Counted from the first letter of the stretch, positions 1 through 5,862 are shown. The stretch is 17,606 nucleotides of DNA from CAVQRB01 sp963715055 (GCA_963715055.1 CAVQRB010000008.1:1-17606); one strand, 5' to 3'. Notes: generated from the letters alone by a model not told the origin. Numbers and translations: made by a program.

Positions 1-41
1 GCACTTTCAGCCCCTCCCGCCGCCAGATCCGCTCGACCATT

Positions 42-80
42 GCCCGGCAGGCGATTTGCAAAGCAAATCTGCCGAGAGGG
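42..80. repeat. Palindromic REP-like element, type A copy 1
   Basis: A 39-bp hairpin-forming sequence. The core is GATTTGC-AAA-GCAAATC (7-bp perfect stem, 3-nt loop), extended by GGCA/TGCC with a 3-nt bulge on one side. It is nearly identical, in inverse orientation, to 139-175. It sits inside OrfB between the codons for NHKR and VERIW, so it is an insertion and not part of the transposase. Its palindromic nature suggests a REP/RPE-like mobile or dispersed repeat; whether it is dispersed in the genome cannot be seen here. Confidence 0.75.
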
Positions 81-138
81 GCGCTTGTGATTTACATGCC
101 AGCCGCTGTTGTTCAGCATCCCGGTGATCATGCGGTAT

Positions 139-175
139 CCCTCTCGGCAGATTGCTGCGCAATCGCCTGCCGGGC
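139..175. repeat. Palindromic REP-like element, type A copy 2 (inverse orientation)
   Basis: A 37-bp element with core GATTGC-TGC-GCAATC. Compared with copy 1 (reverse complement) the 5' arm ccctctcggca and 3' arm gcctgccgggc are identical. The stem is one base pair shorter on both sides, and the loop is TGC instead of TTT. The paired loss of one T and one A keeps the stem perfect, which argues for selection or replication of the folded form. It interrupts OrfB between FGRY and YRM. Confidence 0.75.
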
Positions 176-381
176 AGTGCATAGCGCCCGAACTCTCGCG
201 TCAACTCGATGATGTCATCGGTCAGCCGTTCTTCGTCTGGCAGACCACAGGGAACCTTGCGCTGCGTGGAACGGTGCTGCCCGATGGTGCGGCAGGCCCG
301 ACGCTCTGATACGCCCAGGGTCTGCCGCACGTGATCAATGCATCGACGACGGCGGGAAGGGCTCAGAAGGGCTGCGCGTTC

Positions 382-422
382 GGGGCTGGAACCCATCCAC
401 TGGATGGTTTCCTTGACGCCCC
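382..422. repeat. Palindromic insert, type B, at the OrfA/OrfB junction
   Basis: A 41-bp imperfect palindrome. GGAACCCATCCA (388-399) and TGGATGGTTTCC (401-412) form a 12-bp arm pair with one mismatch around a single-base loop, enclosed by GGGGC (382-386) and GCCCC (418-422). It lies where an IS3 element of this kind should read straight from AAR into LSPSRRRR, and about 55 extra bases are present there. Sequence and geometry differ from type A, so it is a separate element family. Confidence 0.6.
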
Positions 423-434
423 TCATCCCGGGCA

Positions 435-695
435 GCCTCGGTCAGGATCATCTTGTCCAGCGTCAGATCCGAAACCGCACGTCTGAGCCGGGTATTCTCT
501 GTCTCAAGCTCCTTCAGCCGTTTGAGCTGGTCTCGGCTCATGCCGCCATAGTCCTTGCGCCACCGATAATACGTCTGCTGCGCCACGCCGATCTGTCTGA
601 ACGGCGTCTGCGATCGAACTGCCTTGTCCTTGCAGCACTTCAACCTGCCGCAGCTTCAGCACGATCTCTTCGGGTTTGTCTCGCTTTCCAGCCAT
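435..695 (-). pseudogene. IS3-family transposase OrfA, frameshifted
   Basis: The reading starts at the ATG at 695 (MAGKRDKPEEIVLKLRQVEV), preceded by a strong Shine-Dalgarno-like aggagg (rc of 702-708). It is a helix-turn-helix OrfA of the IS3 type: N-terminal HTH, then a leucine-zipper-like segment (KRLKELETENTRLRRAVSDL) and LDKMILTEAA at the C-end. The frame breaks near position 600. There SIADAV is followed by an extra base, and the expected QIGVAQQTYYRWRK continues in the next frame. Normal OrfA proteins of this group are about 85-90 aa before the OrfB junction, and both halves together restore that length. It is a transposase accessory protein and no longer functional. Confidence 0.75.
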
Positions 696-897
696 CACTT
701 GGTCCTCCTGAAAATGGGATAAAACTATCCCAATTGGTGGACCACTTCAGTGGGGGCACTCCACTTGTAGCAACGAATTCATATCGATAGGAGGCGTGAA
801 GTTGAAAAGTCATTTGGTTATCGATACCGTTATGGTCAGTTTCCTCAGCGCTTGAACAGAGAGTACCTGCCGCAACACTGACCCGGCTGATAGCCGC

Positions 898-1635
898 CTA
901 GGCTGTTCGTCTGCGAGGCAACCAGCGCAAACCGACCAGTGCTGCGATTAAAAGTGGTATAGAAGCGGGGAGTGGAACTGGAGAGACTTGTCGGGACGTC
1001 CATGTGCCCTGCCCCAAGTCGATTGACCGATTTTTCATAAACTTAGCAGGCTGTCCGCCGTCACACTCTCCATAGTACTTATAATCAAGTGCCGCGCCAT
1101 ATGTGTACATGCAATAGAATTCCATCTGTGAGATGTGTAGGCCGTTCATTAGAATAAACGAAAAAGTGTCGCCAACATCCCTTAAAATATAATCACCAAT
1201 TCCACCATACTCACCACCCCACATCGACCAAGACAGAATATCGCCGGAGGAAAAATCCGCAGACAAACCCCTCAGGTAGAGGTCATCGGTAAATGCTTCA
1301 TAGGTTATAATTATTTCCGAAACGCTGCTATATGCGTCGGTGTTTGTAATTGTTTGGGGGATAGGGTTGCGATACGTGGTACCTGGTTTTGCTGCAAATG
1401 TGCATTTGGTTCCAGGTTCGCATTCGACCTCGAAAGAAACCATCTTTCTTGGCTTTGCCGCTTCTATCCAAACCTTGCCGAAAAAGTATTCATCCTCGAT
1501 CCATGCTAATTCCCAGTCCTCCCAGACTGACAGGTCATAGCCGTTTGTCGTGTACGTATATTCTACAACGGCCGAAGCCGCTTTGGCTGCGGTTAAAGAA
1601 ACCGCTATCGCCGCAACCAAGCACCGTATACTCAT
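898..1635 (-). CDS. VPLPA-CTERM sorting domain-containing exported protein
   Basis: A 245-aa protein with an N-terminal signal peptide (MSIRCLVAAIAVSLTAAKAASA, cleavage probably after ASA) and a C-terminal tripartite sorting signal. That signal is VPLPA at residues 220-224, a hydrophobic helix (IPLLIAALVGL), then basic RWLPRRR. This is the Rhodobacterales variant of the PEP-CTERM signal, which an exosortase recognises at the inner membrane; the protein is then thought to go to the cell surface or matrix. The middle (residues about 23-215) is Tyr/Trp-rich with four Cys and matches nothing I recognise. ATG start at 1635; a weak Shine-Dalgarno (aagg) lies about 8 bases upstream. The gene is visibly more AT-rich than its neighbours, suggesting horizontal origin. 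No exosortase is in this window. Confidence 0.8.
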   Translation of the reverse strand: MSIRCLVAAIAVSLTAAKAASAVVEYTYTTNGYDLSVWEDWELAWIEDEYFFGKVWIEAAKPRKMVSFEVECEPGTKCTFAAKPGTTYRNPIPQTITNTDAYSSVSEIIITYEAFTDDLYLRGLSADFSSGDILSWSMWGGEYGGIGDYILRDVGDTFSFILMNGLHISQMEFYCMYTYGAALDYKYYGECDGGQPAKFMKNRSIDLGQGTWTSRQVSPVPLPASIPLLIAALVGLRWLPRRRTA

Positions 1636-1883
1636 GGAATGACCTTAGACAAATTTACTCATTTTTTCGGTTAGGCTAGCCTTGGGTCTGACGGCTGTCG
1701 ACAAGGCTCAACCTTTCCGGTCTTCACGATTTTTTCGTCAATCAAGGAGTGAAGTCTCACCGTATTAGGATAGGGCATCCATCGCAAAGCCACACCTAAC
1801 CATCGAAAAACCTCACCCGTTTTTCAGGTAAGGAAGGATTGCTCTTGGCCAATTCACAAATGAAACAAGGCATGAACTTAACC

Positions 1884-1912
1884 TTCGCAAGCAATCAAAA
1901 TTCGTTTATGAT
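1884..1912 (+). promoter_or_regulatory. Putative sigma70-type promoter for the zinc-ribbon pseudogene
   Basis: TTCGCA at 1884-1889 and TATGAT at 1907-1912 are separated by 17 bases. This places a start of transcription near 1919, just ahead of the ggagg Shine-Dalgarno at 1926-1930 and the ATG at 1936. The rest of 1636-1883 holds no gene or repeat that I can support. Spacing and -10 match are good and the -35 is moderate. It is prediction only. Confidence 0.4.
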
Positions 1913-1935
1913 TTCGACAAAATCCGGAGGCAGTT

Positions 1936-2556
1936 ATGGGCGGCAGAGGCAGCGGGCGGCACTGGCATTGAAACGCGAAAAGCACCGTGGCGGACTTTTG
2001 CAGTATCGACGTGCGCCGCTGGGCGCGTGAGGGCTATCTGGCACCGGGCAGACGCTTTTCGTGGCAATGGCCCATCGACGGCGACAAGGACGCCAGCATT
2101 GACGTGAAGGCCGAACACGGGCAAGTCAGGCTCATCTATCGCAGCGGGGACTACGGCGACGAGTGGGATAGCCACGACTACCGGGTGCGCCTGCTTTCTC
2201 AGCCATGTCACTACAGCGGCCATCGTAAGTGGTTCGCTTGCCCAACGCAGGGATGCAGGCGGCGGGTGACGAAACTCTATGTTGGACGGAAACTCGCATG
2301 TCGGCATTGCTACAACCTCGCATACCCATCGCAGCGAGAGGCGAACTTCCAGCGCAGCGAGAGACGCGCCGACAAGATCAGGTAGCGGCTAGGCTGGGCG
2401 GATGACCCTGACCTGATGGAGGGCATTAAGCCAAAGGGGATGCACTGGCGGACATATCATCGGCTGGTAGATGAACTGGACTGCTTGGACTACCGGAGCG
2501 GTCTCGACTGGGCGAGCTTCATAACTCAAAAGTTTGGAAGTCTGAGTGATATATAG
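1936..2556 (+). pseudogene. Conserved zinc-ribbon hypothetical protein, two in-frame stop codons
   Basis: One reading frame of 206 codons runs from ATG 1936 (MGGRGSGRHWH) to TAG 2554. It is interrupted only by TGA at 1969-1971 (codon 12, normally Trp in HWHWNAK) and TAG at 2383-2385 (codon 150, between DKIR and RLGWADD). The frame is otherwise clean and matches a proteobacterial family of about 200 aa: SIDVRRWAREGYLAPGR, then FSWQWPIDGD, a zinc ribbon CPTQGC...CRHC, YPSQRE, and PKGMHWRT near the end. A strong Shine-Dalgarno (ggagg, 1926-1930) and a promoter-like sequence precede it. A GTG at 1987 could restart translation of a 132-aa fragment. The function of the family is unknown; it often sits in accessory regions. 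Two different stop codons argue for decay, not recoding. Confidence 0.8.
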
Positions 2557-2578
2557 CGGCACCCTCCGCGCTTCAAAG

Positions 2579-2667
2579 GCCCAGCAAACTGTCAGGGTCG
2601 GGCGTGTGAATGTTGAGAGCGGCGGGCAAGCAATTGCGGGCGATGTGAGCACCGGGGCGAGGGTTGA
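2579..2667 (+). pseudogene. C-terminal fragment (copy 1) of a conserved accessory protein
   Basis: The translation AQQTVRVGRVNVESGGQAIA, then GDVS, then (after a one-base deletion near 2651) HRGEG-stop resembles the C-terminus of a widespread alphaproteobacterial hypothetical protein that ends QKVTVQHVNVxEGGQAIVGNV. The rest of the gene is absent; directly upstream lies the end of the zinc-ribbon pseudogene. A second, shorter copy of the same tail is at 3271-3327. In both, the stop TGA is followed by gc and the ATG of the next gene. Family recall is from memory and should be confirmed by search. Confidence 0.55.
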
Positions 2668-2669
2668 GC

Positions 2670-2897
2670 ATGAAAAATTACGCTAACCCCATGTAAAGCG
2701 CGCACGCTGCGCCACGATGCATCGCCAAGTCAAAGCGCTCGGGTTTTCTATGCAAAAATCCCGCGGTTGGCGGCTGGCGCGTTTGTCGGATGCATGGCGC
2801 TGGTGGTGGGCAACCAGTGGGTGATGAACATCCGAATTGTCAGCATGGGTTACGGACTAAGGCGATGCAGGACATGCGGCGACTGATTTACCGTTAA
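2670..2897 (+). pseudogene. HGGxxG-like small zinc-binding protein, copy 1, nonsense mutation
   Basis: 75 codons from ATG 2670 to TAA 2895, with a premature TAA at codon 9 (MKNYANPM-stop). The downstream frame continues without damage: SAHAAPRCIAKSKRSGFLCK, NPAVGGWRVCRMHGAGGGQP, then HPNCQHGLRT. It is a close paralogue of the intact gene at 3620-3892, including the C-x10-C-x10-C-x2-H pattern. Comparison shows that codon 9 was Gln (CAA to TAA). It sits 2 bases after the first gene-tail fragment. It was probably the ancestral copy before a tandem duplication, or a duplicate that decayed. Confidence 0.75.
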
Positions 2898-2951
2898 CCC
2901 TATCTTAACTATTCATTGGTGCGGCTATGCCGAACATTCTATTGTTACGCC

Positions 2952-3275
2952 ATGCGACCGAAACTTCATATATTGGTGGTCACGCTCTTGTCGGGTTCGG
3001 TTGCGCTTTCTGGGTGCTCCTCGGGACAAGATGAACCACATTTTCGGACATACGACTTAGAACTGATTCATCCTTCGCCATACTCGACCTACATCGGAGT
3101 AGCCCCAGGTTCTCAGGGCGCAGATGTGCCGCGTCTCGGACAGTTGGAAAGCAAGGGCTTCAGCGAATTCCTTAGAGATAGCATCGGGTGCTCTTTGGAT
3201 AGCAGCCGAGAGATTCACCAGCTTGGTCACAAACGGAAACCAGCAGGATATATGGTTCCAATTAGCTGCCTTTGA
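2952..3275 (+). CDS. Small putative lipoprotein of unknown function
   Basis: A 107-aa protein starting at ATG 2952: basic n-region MRPKLH, hydrophobic ILVVTLLSGSVA, and lipobox LSGC with Cys22. This predicts cleavage by signal peptidase II and a lipid anchor. The mature part (SSGQDEPHFRTYDLELIHPS) has one further Cys (Cys82) before one near the C-end (Cys106). It resembles short Rhodobacterales lipoproteins that I cannot name by function. A TTG at 2916 is in frame but would put 12 residues ahead of the signal peptide, so ATG 2952 is preferred even though no good Shine-Dalgarno precedes it. The stop codon falls exactly at the left edge of the second repeated gene-tail segment. Confidence 0.6.
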   Translation: MRPKLHILVVTLLSGSVALSGCSSGQDEPHFRTYDLELIHPSPYSTYIGVAPGSQGADVPRLGQLESKGFSEFLRDSIGCSLDSSREIHQLGHKRKPAGYMVPISCL

Positions 3276-3327
3276 GTGCGGCGGGCAGGCCATCGTGGGC
3301 GATGTAAGCCACCGGGGGGAAGGTTGA
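3271..3327 (+). pseudogene. C-terminal fragment (copy 2) of the same accessory protein tail
   Basis: The frame FECGGQAIVGDVSHRGEG-stop matches copy 1 at 2579-2667 and keeps the undamaged ending HRGEG. Nothing of the parent gene lies upstream; instead the lipoprotein gene ends inside the first codons of this fragment (TTTGAG shares its TGA with the lipoprotein stop). The stop TGA at 3325-3327 is followed after 2 bases by ATG 3330. It is a recombination scar, not a gene. Confidence 0.55.
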
Positions 3328-3329
3328 GC

Positions 3330-3617
3330 ATGAAAAGTGATGGCAAAGGCAATGCTCAGAAACTACGCAAAAAATGGTTGAAAACTATAAATTGGACCCA
3401 TCGGCATGTGCCAACTGGACTGCGGACAGTGATTGGCATCATGCTTGTCGTTGGAGGTGTGCTTGGGTTCCTACCGGTACTGGGCTTTTGGATGATTCCC
3501 CTCGGGCTAGCCGTCATCGCGCTTGATATTAAAGTGCTCAGAAAGCACGCCAGACGAAGATGGAGGAAAAGATCTGCAAGTGCGAGCAAATCGAGCGAAA
3601 GGCGGGGGGAGGGTTGA
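3330..3617 (+). CDS. Small membrane protein, PGPGW-like, with repeat-derived ends
   Basis: A 95-aa protein from ATG 3330. It has an N-terminal basic region (residues 1-30), two hydrophobic segments (about 33-48, TVIGIMLVVGGVLGFL, and 52-64, FWMIPLGLAVIAL), and a strongly basic tail (KHARRRWRKR). The MIPLGLAVIALDI pattern resembles small two-helix proteins of the PGPGW type, but the PGPGW core itself is not present (LPVLGFW). Function unknown. The first codons (MKSD) and the last (RGEG-stop) come from the repeated junction segment also found at 2641-2693 and 3601-3653, so both ends of the gene appear to have been supplied by the repeat. The stop is 2 bases before the ATG of the next gene, which suggests translational coupling. 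Confidence 0.6.
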   Translation: MKSDGKGNAQKLRKKWLKTINWTHRHVPTGLRTVIGIMLVVGGVLGFLPVLGFWMIPLGLAVIALDIKVLRKHARRRWRKRSASASKSSERRGEG

Positions 3618-3619
3618 GC

Positions 3620-3892
3620 ATGAAAAGTGACGCTAACCCCATGCAAAACGCACATGCCTCGCCGCGATGCACTGCCCTATCAAAGCGCTCTGGTTTTCAA
3701 TGCAAAAATCCTGCTGTTCGCGGCTGGCGCGCCTGTCGAATGCATGGCGCTGGCGGTGGGCAGGCGGCGGGTTCAGCACATCCCAATTACAAGCATGGTC
3801 TCCGAAGTAGGCAATTGGGCATCATCCGTCGGCTGACCTCATTTCTGGGCCAAGAAGCGCGAGAGATTGCGCTAGGACAAGTGACTGAATGA
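3620..3892 (+). CDS. HGGxxG-like small zinc-binding protein, intact copy
   Basis: A 90-aa protein of a family common in alphaproteobacterial accessory regions and prophage-like loci. The N-terminal half carries four likely zinc ligands: Cys17, Cys28, Cys39 and His42, in RC-x10-C-x10-CRMHGAGGG, followed by HPNYKHGLRSR. Residues 60-90 are a short helical tail. No biochemical role is established for the family that I know of; databases sometimes give misleading glucan-biosynthesis names. The start ATG 3620 follows the stop of the membrane-protein gene by 2 bases, with the Shine-Dalgarno-like gagggttgag inside the repeated junction. A decayed paralogue lies at 2670-2897. Confidence 0.7.
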   Translation: MKSDANPMQNAHASPRCTALSKRSGFQCKNPAVRGWRACRMHGAGGGQAAGSAHPNYKHGLRSRQLGIIRRLTSFLGQEAREIALGQVTE

Positions 3893-3909
3893 AAAACCAG
3901 ATTGACGAC

Positions 3910-4032
3910 CTATTTGTCTTTTTTATCCTTGGCCGAATCTACAAAATATTGCCGTGCGTTGGGAGTGAGCCCGTATCGCTCAACATATTCCAACAATATC
4001 AACTCTAAGTTTTTGCAGATATCAGAAGCCAT
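3910..4032 (-). CDS. Possible 40-aa hypothetical protein
   Basis: ATG at 4032 (reverse strand) to TAG at 3910: MASDICKNLELILLEYVERY, then GLTPNARQYFVDSAKDKKDK. The composition looks protein-like (an amphipathic helix, then a basic/acidic tail) and it is convergent with the HGGxxG-like gene. There is only a weak Shine-Dalgarno (cggaa) upstream and no recognised family. It could be chance. Confidence 0.3.
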   Translation of the reverse strand: MASDICKNLELILLEYVERYGLTPNARQYFVDSAKDKKDK

Positions 4033-4114
4033 AATTTTTCCGTTGAGTTAATCTTCGCTGACAAAACGCTAGCGGCGCTCCACGCTCAAAGACATTGTTC
4101 AAATGTTATTTTTC

Positions 4115-4164
4115 TGGAACACAAAACCACCCACCGATGGGTGGCAAACTGACCATCTGTTCCA
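4115..4164 (-). terminator. Nested hairpin, possible minus-strand terminator
   Basis: The inner stem CCACCCA/TGGGTGG (4127-4133 and 4138-4144, loop CCGA) is perfect. On the minus strand it is followed by TTTTG, as in an intrinsic terminator. An outer perfect 7-bp pair, TGGAACA (4115-4121) and TGTTCCA (4158-4164), encloses it. Before the IS insertion it would have lain downstream of lepA on the same strand. The remainder of 4033-4283 holds no gene or other repeat I can support. Confidence 0.4.
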
Positions 4165-4322
4165 ACCGGAGTTTTTCGTGGTCTGTTACCGGCCCGAATG
4201 CCGAAGTAAGCCTTCCGACGGGAAATCTTGACCGGTAGAACACACTGCCAAGAAGAAGGTAAGCGTTCGGCCTAGCCGCCCTATGAACCGCACCGGATTT
4301 GCCGGAGGCTGATTTGTCTTAG

Positions 4323-5260
4323 TTACGCGGCCATGTCTGATCTTTCCAGAGCGGCATAGAAGTTTGCCTCTGCTTCATCTGGCGGGATATTCCCGATAGG
4401 CTCCAGCAGGCGGCGATTGTTGAACCAATCGACCCATTCCAAGGTCGCGTATTCGACGGTCTCAAAACTGCGCCATGGCCCGCATCTGTGAATGACTTCG
4501 GCTTTGAACAGGCCATTGATCGTTTCGGCCAGGGCATTGTCATAGGAATCCCCGACGGCCGCCGAGGAACGCCATCGGTCCGAGTGACGATGGCGGCGAC
4601 TGACGGTGCAATCTTCGCCTCTGCCAGTCGTTCGGTGTATTTGATCGACAGATATTGCGATCCACGATCTGAGTGATGCACAAGTTGATCTTGTGCTGGC
4701 CTGCGTTGATGAATGGCCTGTTCCAAAGCATCGAGAACGAAGCCTGCATGGGCTGTGCGGCTTGCGCGCCAGCCAACAATGCGCCGCGCAAAGACATCAA
4801 TGACGAAGGCCACATAGGCAAACCCTTGCCATGTCGCGACATACGTAAAGTCACTGACCCACAGCACGTTTGGCGCGGGCGCATGGAATTGGCGCCTCAC
4901 CCGGTCCAGCGGACAAGGCAATGCTTTGTCAGGGATCGTCGTTCTTGGCTTTTTGCCACGAATGACGCCCTCAAGGCCCAAATCCTTCATCAATCGTGCG
5001 ACAGTGCAGCGTGCAATGTCAAAGCCCTCTCGGCGCATTTGATGCCAGACCTTGCGCGCACCATAGACCTTCAGGTTTTCCTCAAAGACCCGATCAATCT
5101 CGGGCTTGAGTTGCTCATCACGTTTGGCGCGATCCGACAGGCGCGACGGATCGGCCTGCTTGGCCTTGTTGTCGTAGAACGTCGCTGGGGCAATCGGCAG
5201 AACCCTGCAAATCGGCTCGACCCCATGATCAGCGCGGTGATCGTCAATGAAGCGGATCAT
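4323..5260 (-). pseudogene. IS3-family transposase OrfB (rve integrase core), frameshifted
   Basis: The sequence reads normally from MIRFIDDHRADHGVEPICRV through an HTH_21-like region and the rve core (PNVLWVSDFTYVATW with the first Asp; HHSDRGSQYLS with the second) to AKIAPSV. A 41-bp segment (4557-4597) then replaces the 6 bases expected, and the frame is lost. The true continuation is readable one frame away: VGDSYDNALAETINGLFKAE, containing the third catalytic residue (Glu in NALAE), then PWRSFETVEYATLEWVDWFN, ending ALERSDMAA at TAA 4323. In the open frame the protein instead runs to 4319 with an out-of-frame tail of about 90 residues lacking the catalytic Glu, so it should be inactive. 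Confidence 0.8.
4557..4597. repeat. Palindromic insert, type C, inside OrfB
   Basis: 41 bp lying exactly between the codons for PSV and VGDSYDN of the IS3 transposase, where two codons are expected (net gain about 35 bp). It contains CGCCATCG (4570-4577) and CGATGGCG (4588-4595), a perfect 8-bp stem with a 10-nt loop, and GCCGCC/GGCGGC near its ends. The sequence is unrelated to types A and B, but it is of similar size and again in a transposase gene. Confidence 0.55.
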
Positions 5261-5583
5261 TTCTTGAACGGGCGGTCGAGCTCCGCCTGGGCAAAATATG
5301 CTGACGCTTTGCGCAGGATCTCGTTGGCCTGCTTCAACTCGCGGTTCTCACGTTCCAGCGCCTTCATCTTCTCCGCCATCTCGGTCGTGACACCGCCGCG
5401 CTGGCCAGTGTCGACCTCGACCTTCTTCACCCAGTCGTTCAGCGTTTGCGGCGCACAACCGATCTTCGCGGAAATCGACAGGATCGCAGACCAGCGGCTC
5501 TCATGCTGCCCTGGATTGTCCAAAACCATGCGAACGGCTCGTTGACGCACTTCGGGAGAATATTTGTTCGTTGTCTTGTTCAT
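5257..5583 (-). CDS. IS3-family transposase OrfA
   Basis: A 108-aa protein: N-terminal HTH_Tnp_1-type helix-turn-helix (KYSPEVRQRAVRMVLDN to LNDWVKKVE, residues about 8-58) that binds the IS ends, then a leucine-zipper segment (residues about 70-92, EKMKALERENRELKQANEIL) and the family ending KASAYFAQAELDRPFKK. Intact. Its stop overlaps the OrfB start by 4 bp (5257-5260). In IS3 elements a programmed -1 frameshift in this region makes the OrfAB fusion, which is the active transposase. Confidence 0.85.
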   Translation of the reverse strand: MNKTTNKYSPEVRQRAVRMVLDNPGQHESRWSAILSISAKIGCAPQTLNDWVKKVEVDTGQRGGVTTEMAEKMKALERENRELKQANEILRKASAYFAQAELDRPFKK

Positions 5584-5786
5584 GATGCTCCATCCTACTC
5601 ACGAGTTGGAGCCTCCGGCAAACCCGGCGCGGTTCAAAATGTATTTCGCAGAGCCTCAAAGTGAACTAATAAAGTTGATGATCAACAAAGGTTGGTCTGA
5701 GCCAAGTATTCCGGCGAATTATGCGTATCGTTTTTTACGTCGAGGACTAACATCTTCCAGCACTCCAACTGCACCGGGTGCCGGCC

Positions 5787-5807
5787 GCAATTGTCTGCGA
5801 CAATCGC
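5787..5807. repeat. Short hairpin downstream of lepA
   Basis: GCAATTGTC-TGC-GACAATCGC forms a 9-bp stem with one G-T wobble and the same TGC loop as type A copy 2. It lies about 40 bp past the ancestral lepA stop. On the minus strand it is not followed by a T-run, so it is a poor intrinsic terminator. It may be a small relative of the type A palindromes or an RNA 3'-end stabiliser. The flanking stretch 5637-5838 has no other feature I can support. Confidence 0.35.
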
Positions 5808-5862
5808 TTTCCCGCACTAGTCGTTATTTCCTGCGGAAATGAACGACCTTAGCCATCCATCT

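Larger units (their letters stand above)
1..380 (-). pseudogene. IS3-family transposase OrfB, 5' part, broken by palindromic inserts
   Basis: The start of an IS3 OrfB is readable in pieces on the minus strand: LSPSRRRRCIDHVRQTLGVS, then ERLTDDIIELTREFGRY, then YRMITGMLNNSGWHVNHKR, then VERIWRREGLKV. Each break coincides with a palindromic insert. Insert 139-175 lies between FGRY and YRM, and insert 42-80 lies between NHKR and VERIW. Each shifts the frame by one base. The catalytic rve (DDE) domain would lie left of the window. The normal family order HKRVERIWRREGLKVP makes the second insertion point unambiguous. The remnant is non-functional. Confidence 0.75.
1..759 (-). mobile_element. Degenerate IS3-family insertion sequence, running off the left edge
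   Basis: Remnant of an IS3-type element with OrfA and OrfB read right to left. The right end is probably the stretch at 737-759 (ggtggaccacttcagtgggg and following bases), which resembles an IS terminal inverted repeat, just upstream of the OrfA start at 695. The left end lies outside the window, so the second inverted repeat and target duplication cannot be checked. The coding part is broken by a one-base insertion near 600 and by three short palindromic insertions (42-80, 139-175 and about 382-422). It cannot make a functional transposase. Family assignment rests on the recognisable translation and is an inference without a search. Confidence 0.8.
4284..5636 (-). mobile_element. IS3-family insertion sequence, both ends present, transposase broken
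   Basis: 1353 bp bounded by terminal inverted repeats of about 27 bp. The left end TGAACCGCACCGGATTTGCC (4284 on) and the right end, read in reverse, TGAACCGCGCCGGGTTTGCC (ending 5636) differ at two positions and both continue GGAGGCT. OrfA and OrfB are on the minus strand with an ATGA overlap, the usual IS3 layout. No target-site duplication is seen (flanks ccta and aaat), which suggests later rearrangement or decay. It lies just downstream of lepA. The transposase is inactivated by the insert at 4557-4597. Confidence 0.85.

Noticed and set aside
42..175. Repeats as a CRISPR array or tRNA/RNA gene
   Set aside because: Only two copies, in opposite orientation, with transposase codons between them; no array periodicity and no tRNA fold.
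882..894. CGGCT-GAT-AGCCG hairpin as terminator of the VPLPA-CTERM gene
   Set aside because: Only a 5-bp stem with no T-run on the relevant strand.
1969..1971. TGA codon 12 as selenocysteine or programmed readthrough
   Set aside because: The expected residue is Trp, no SECIS-like context is apparent, and a second, different stop (TAG) interrupts the same frame; decay is simpler.
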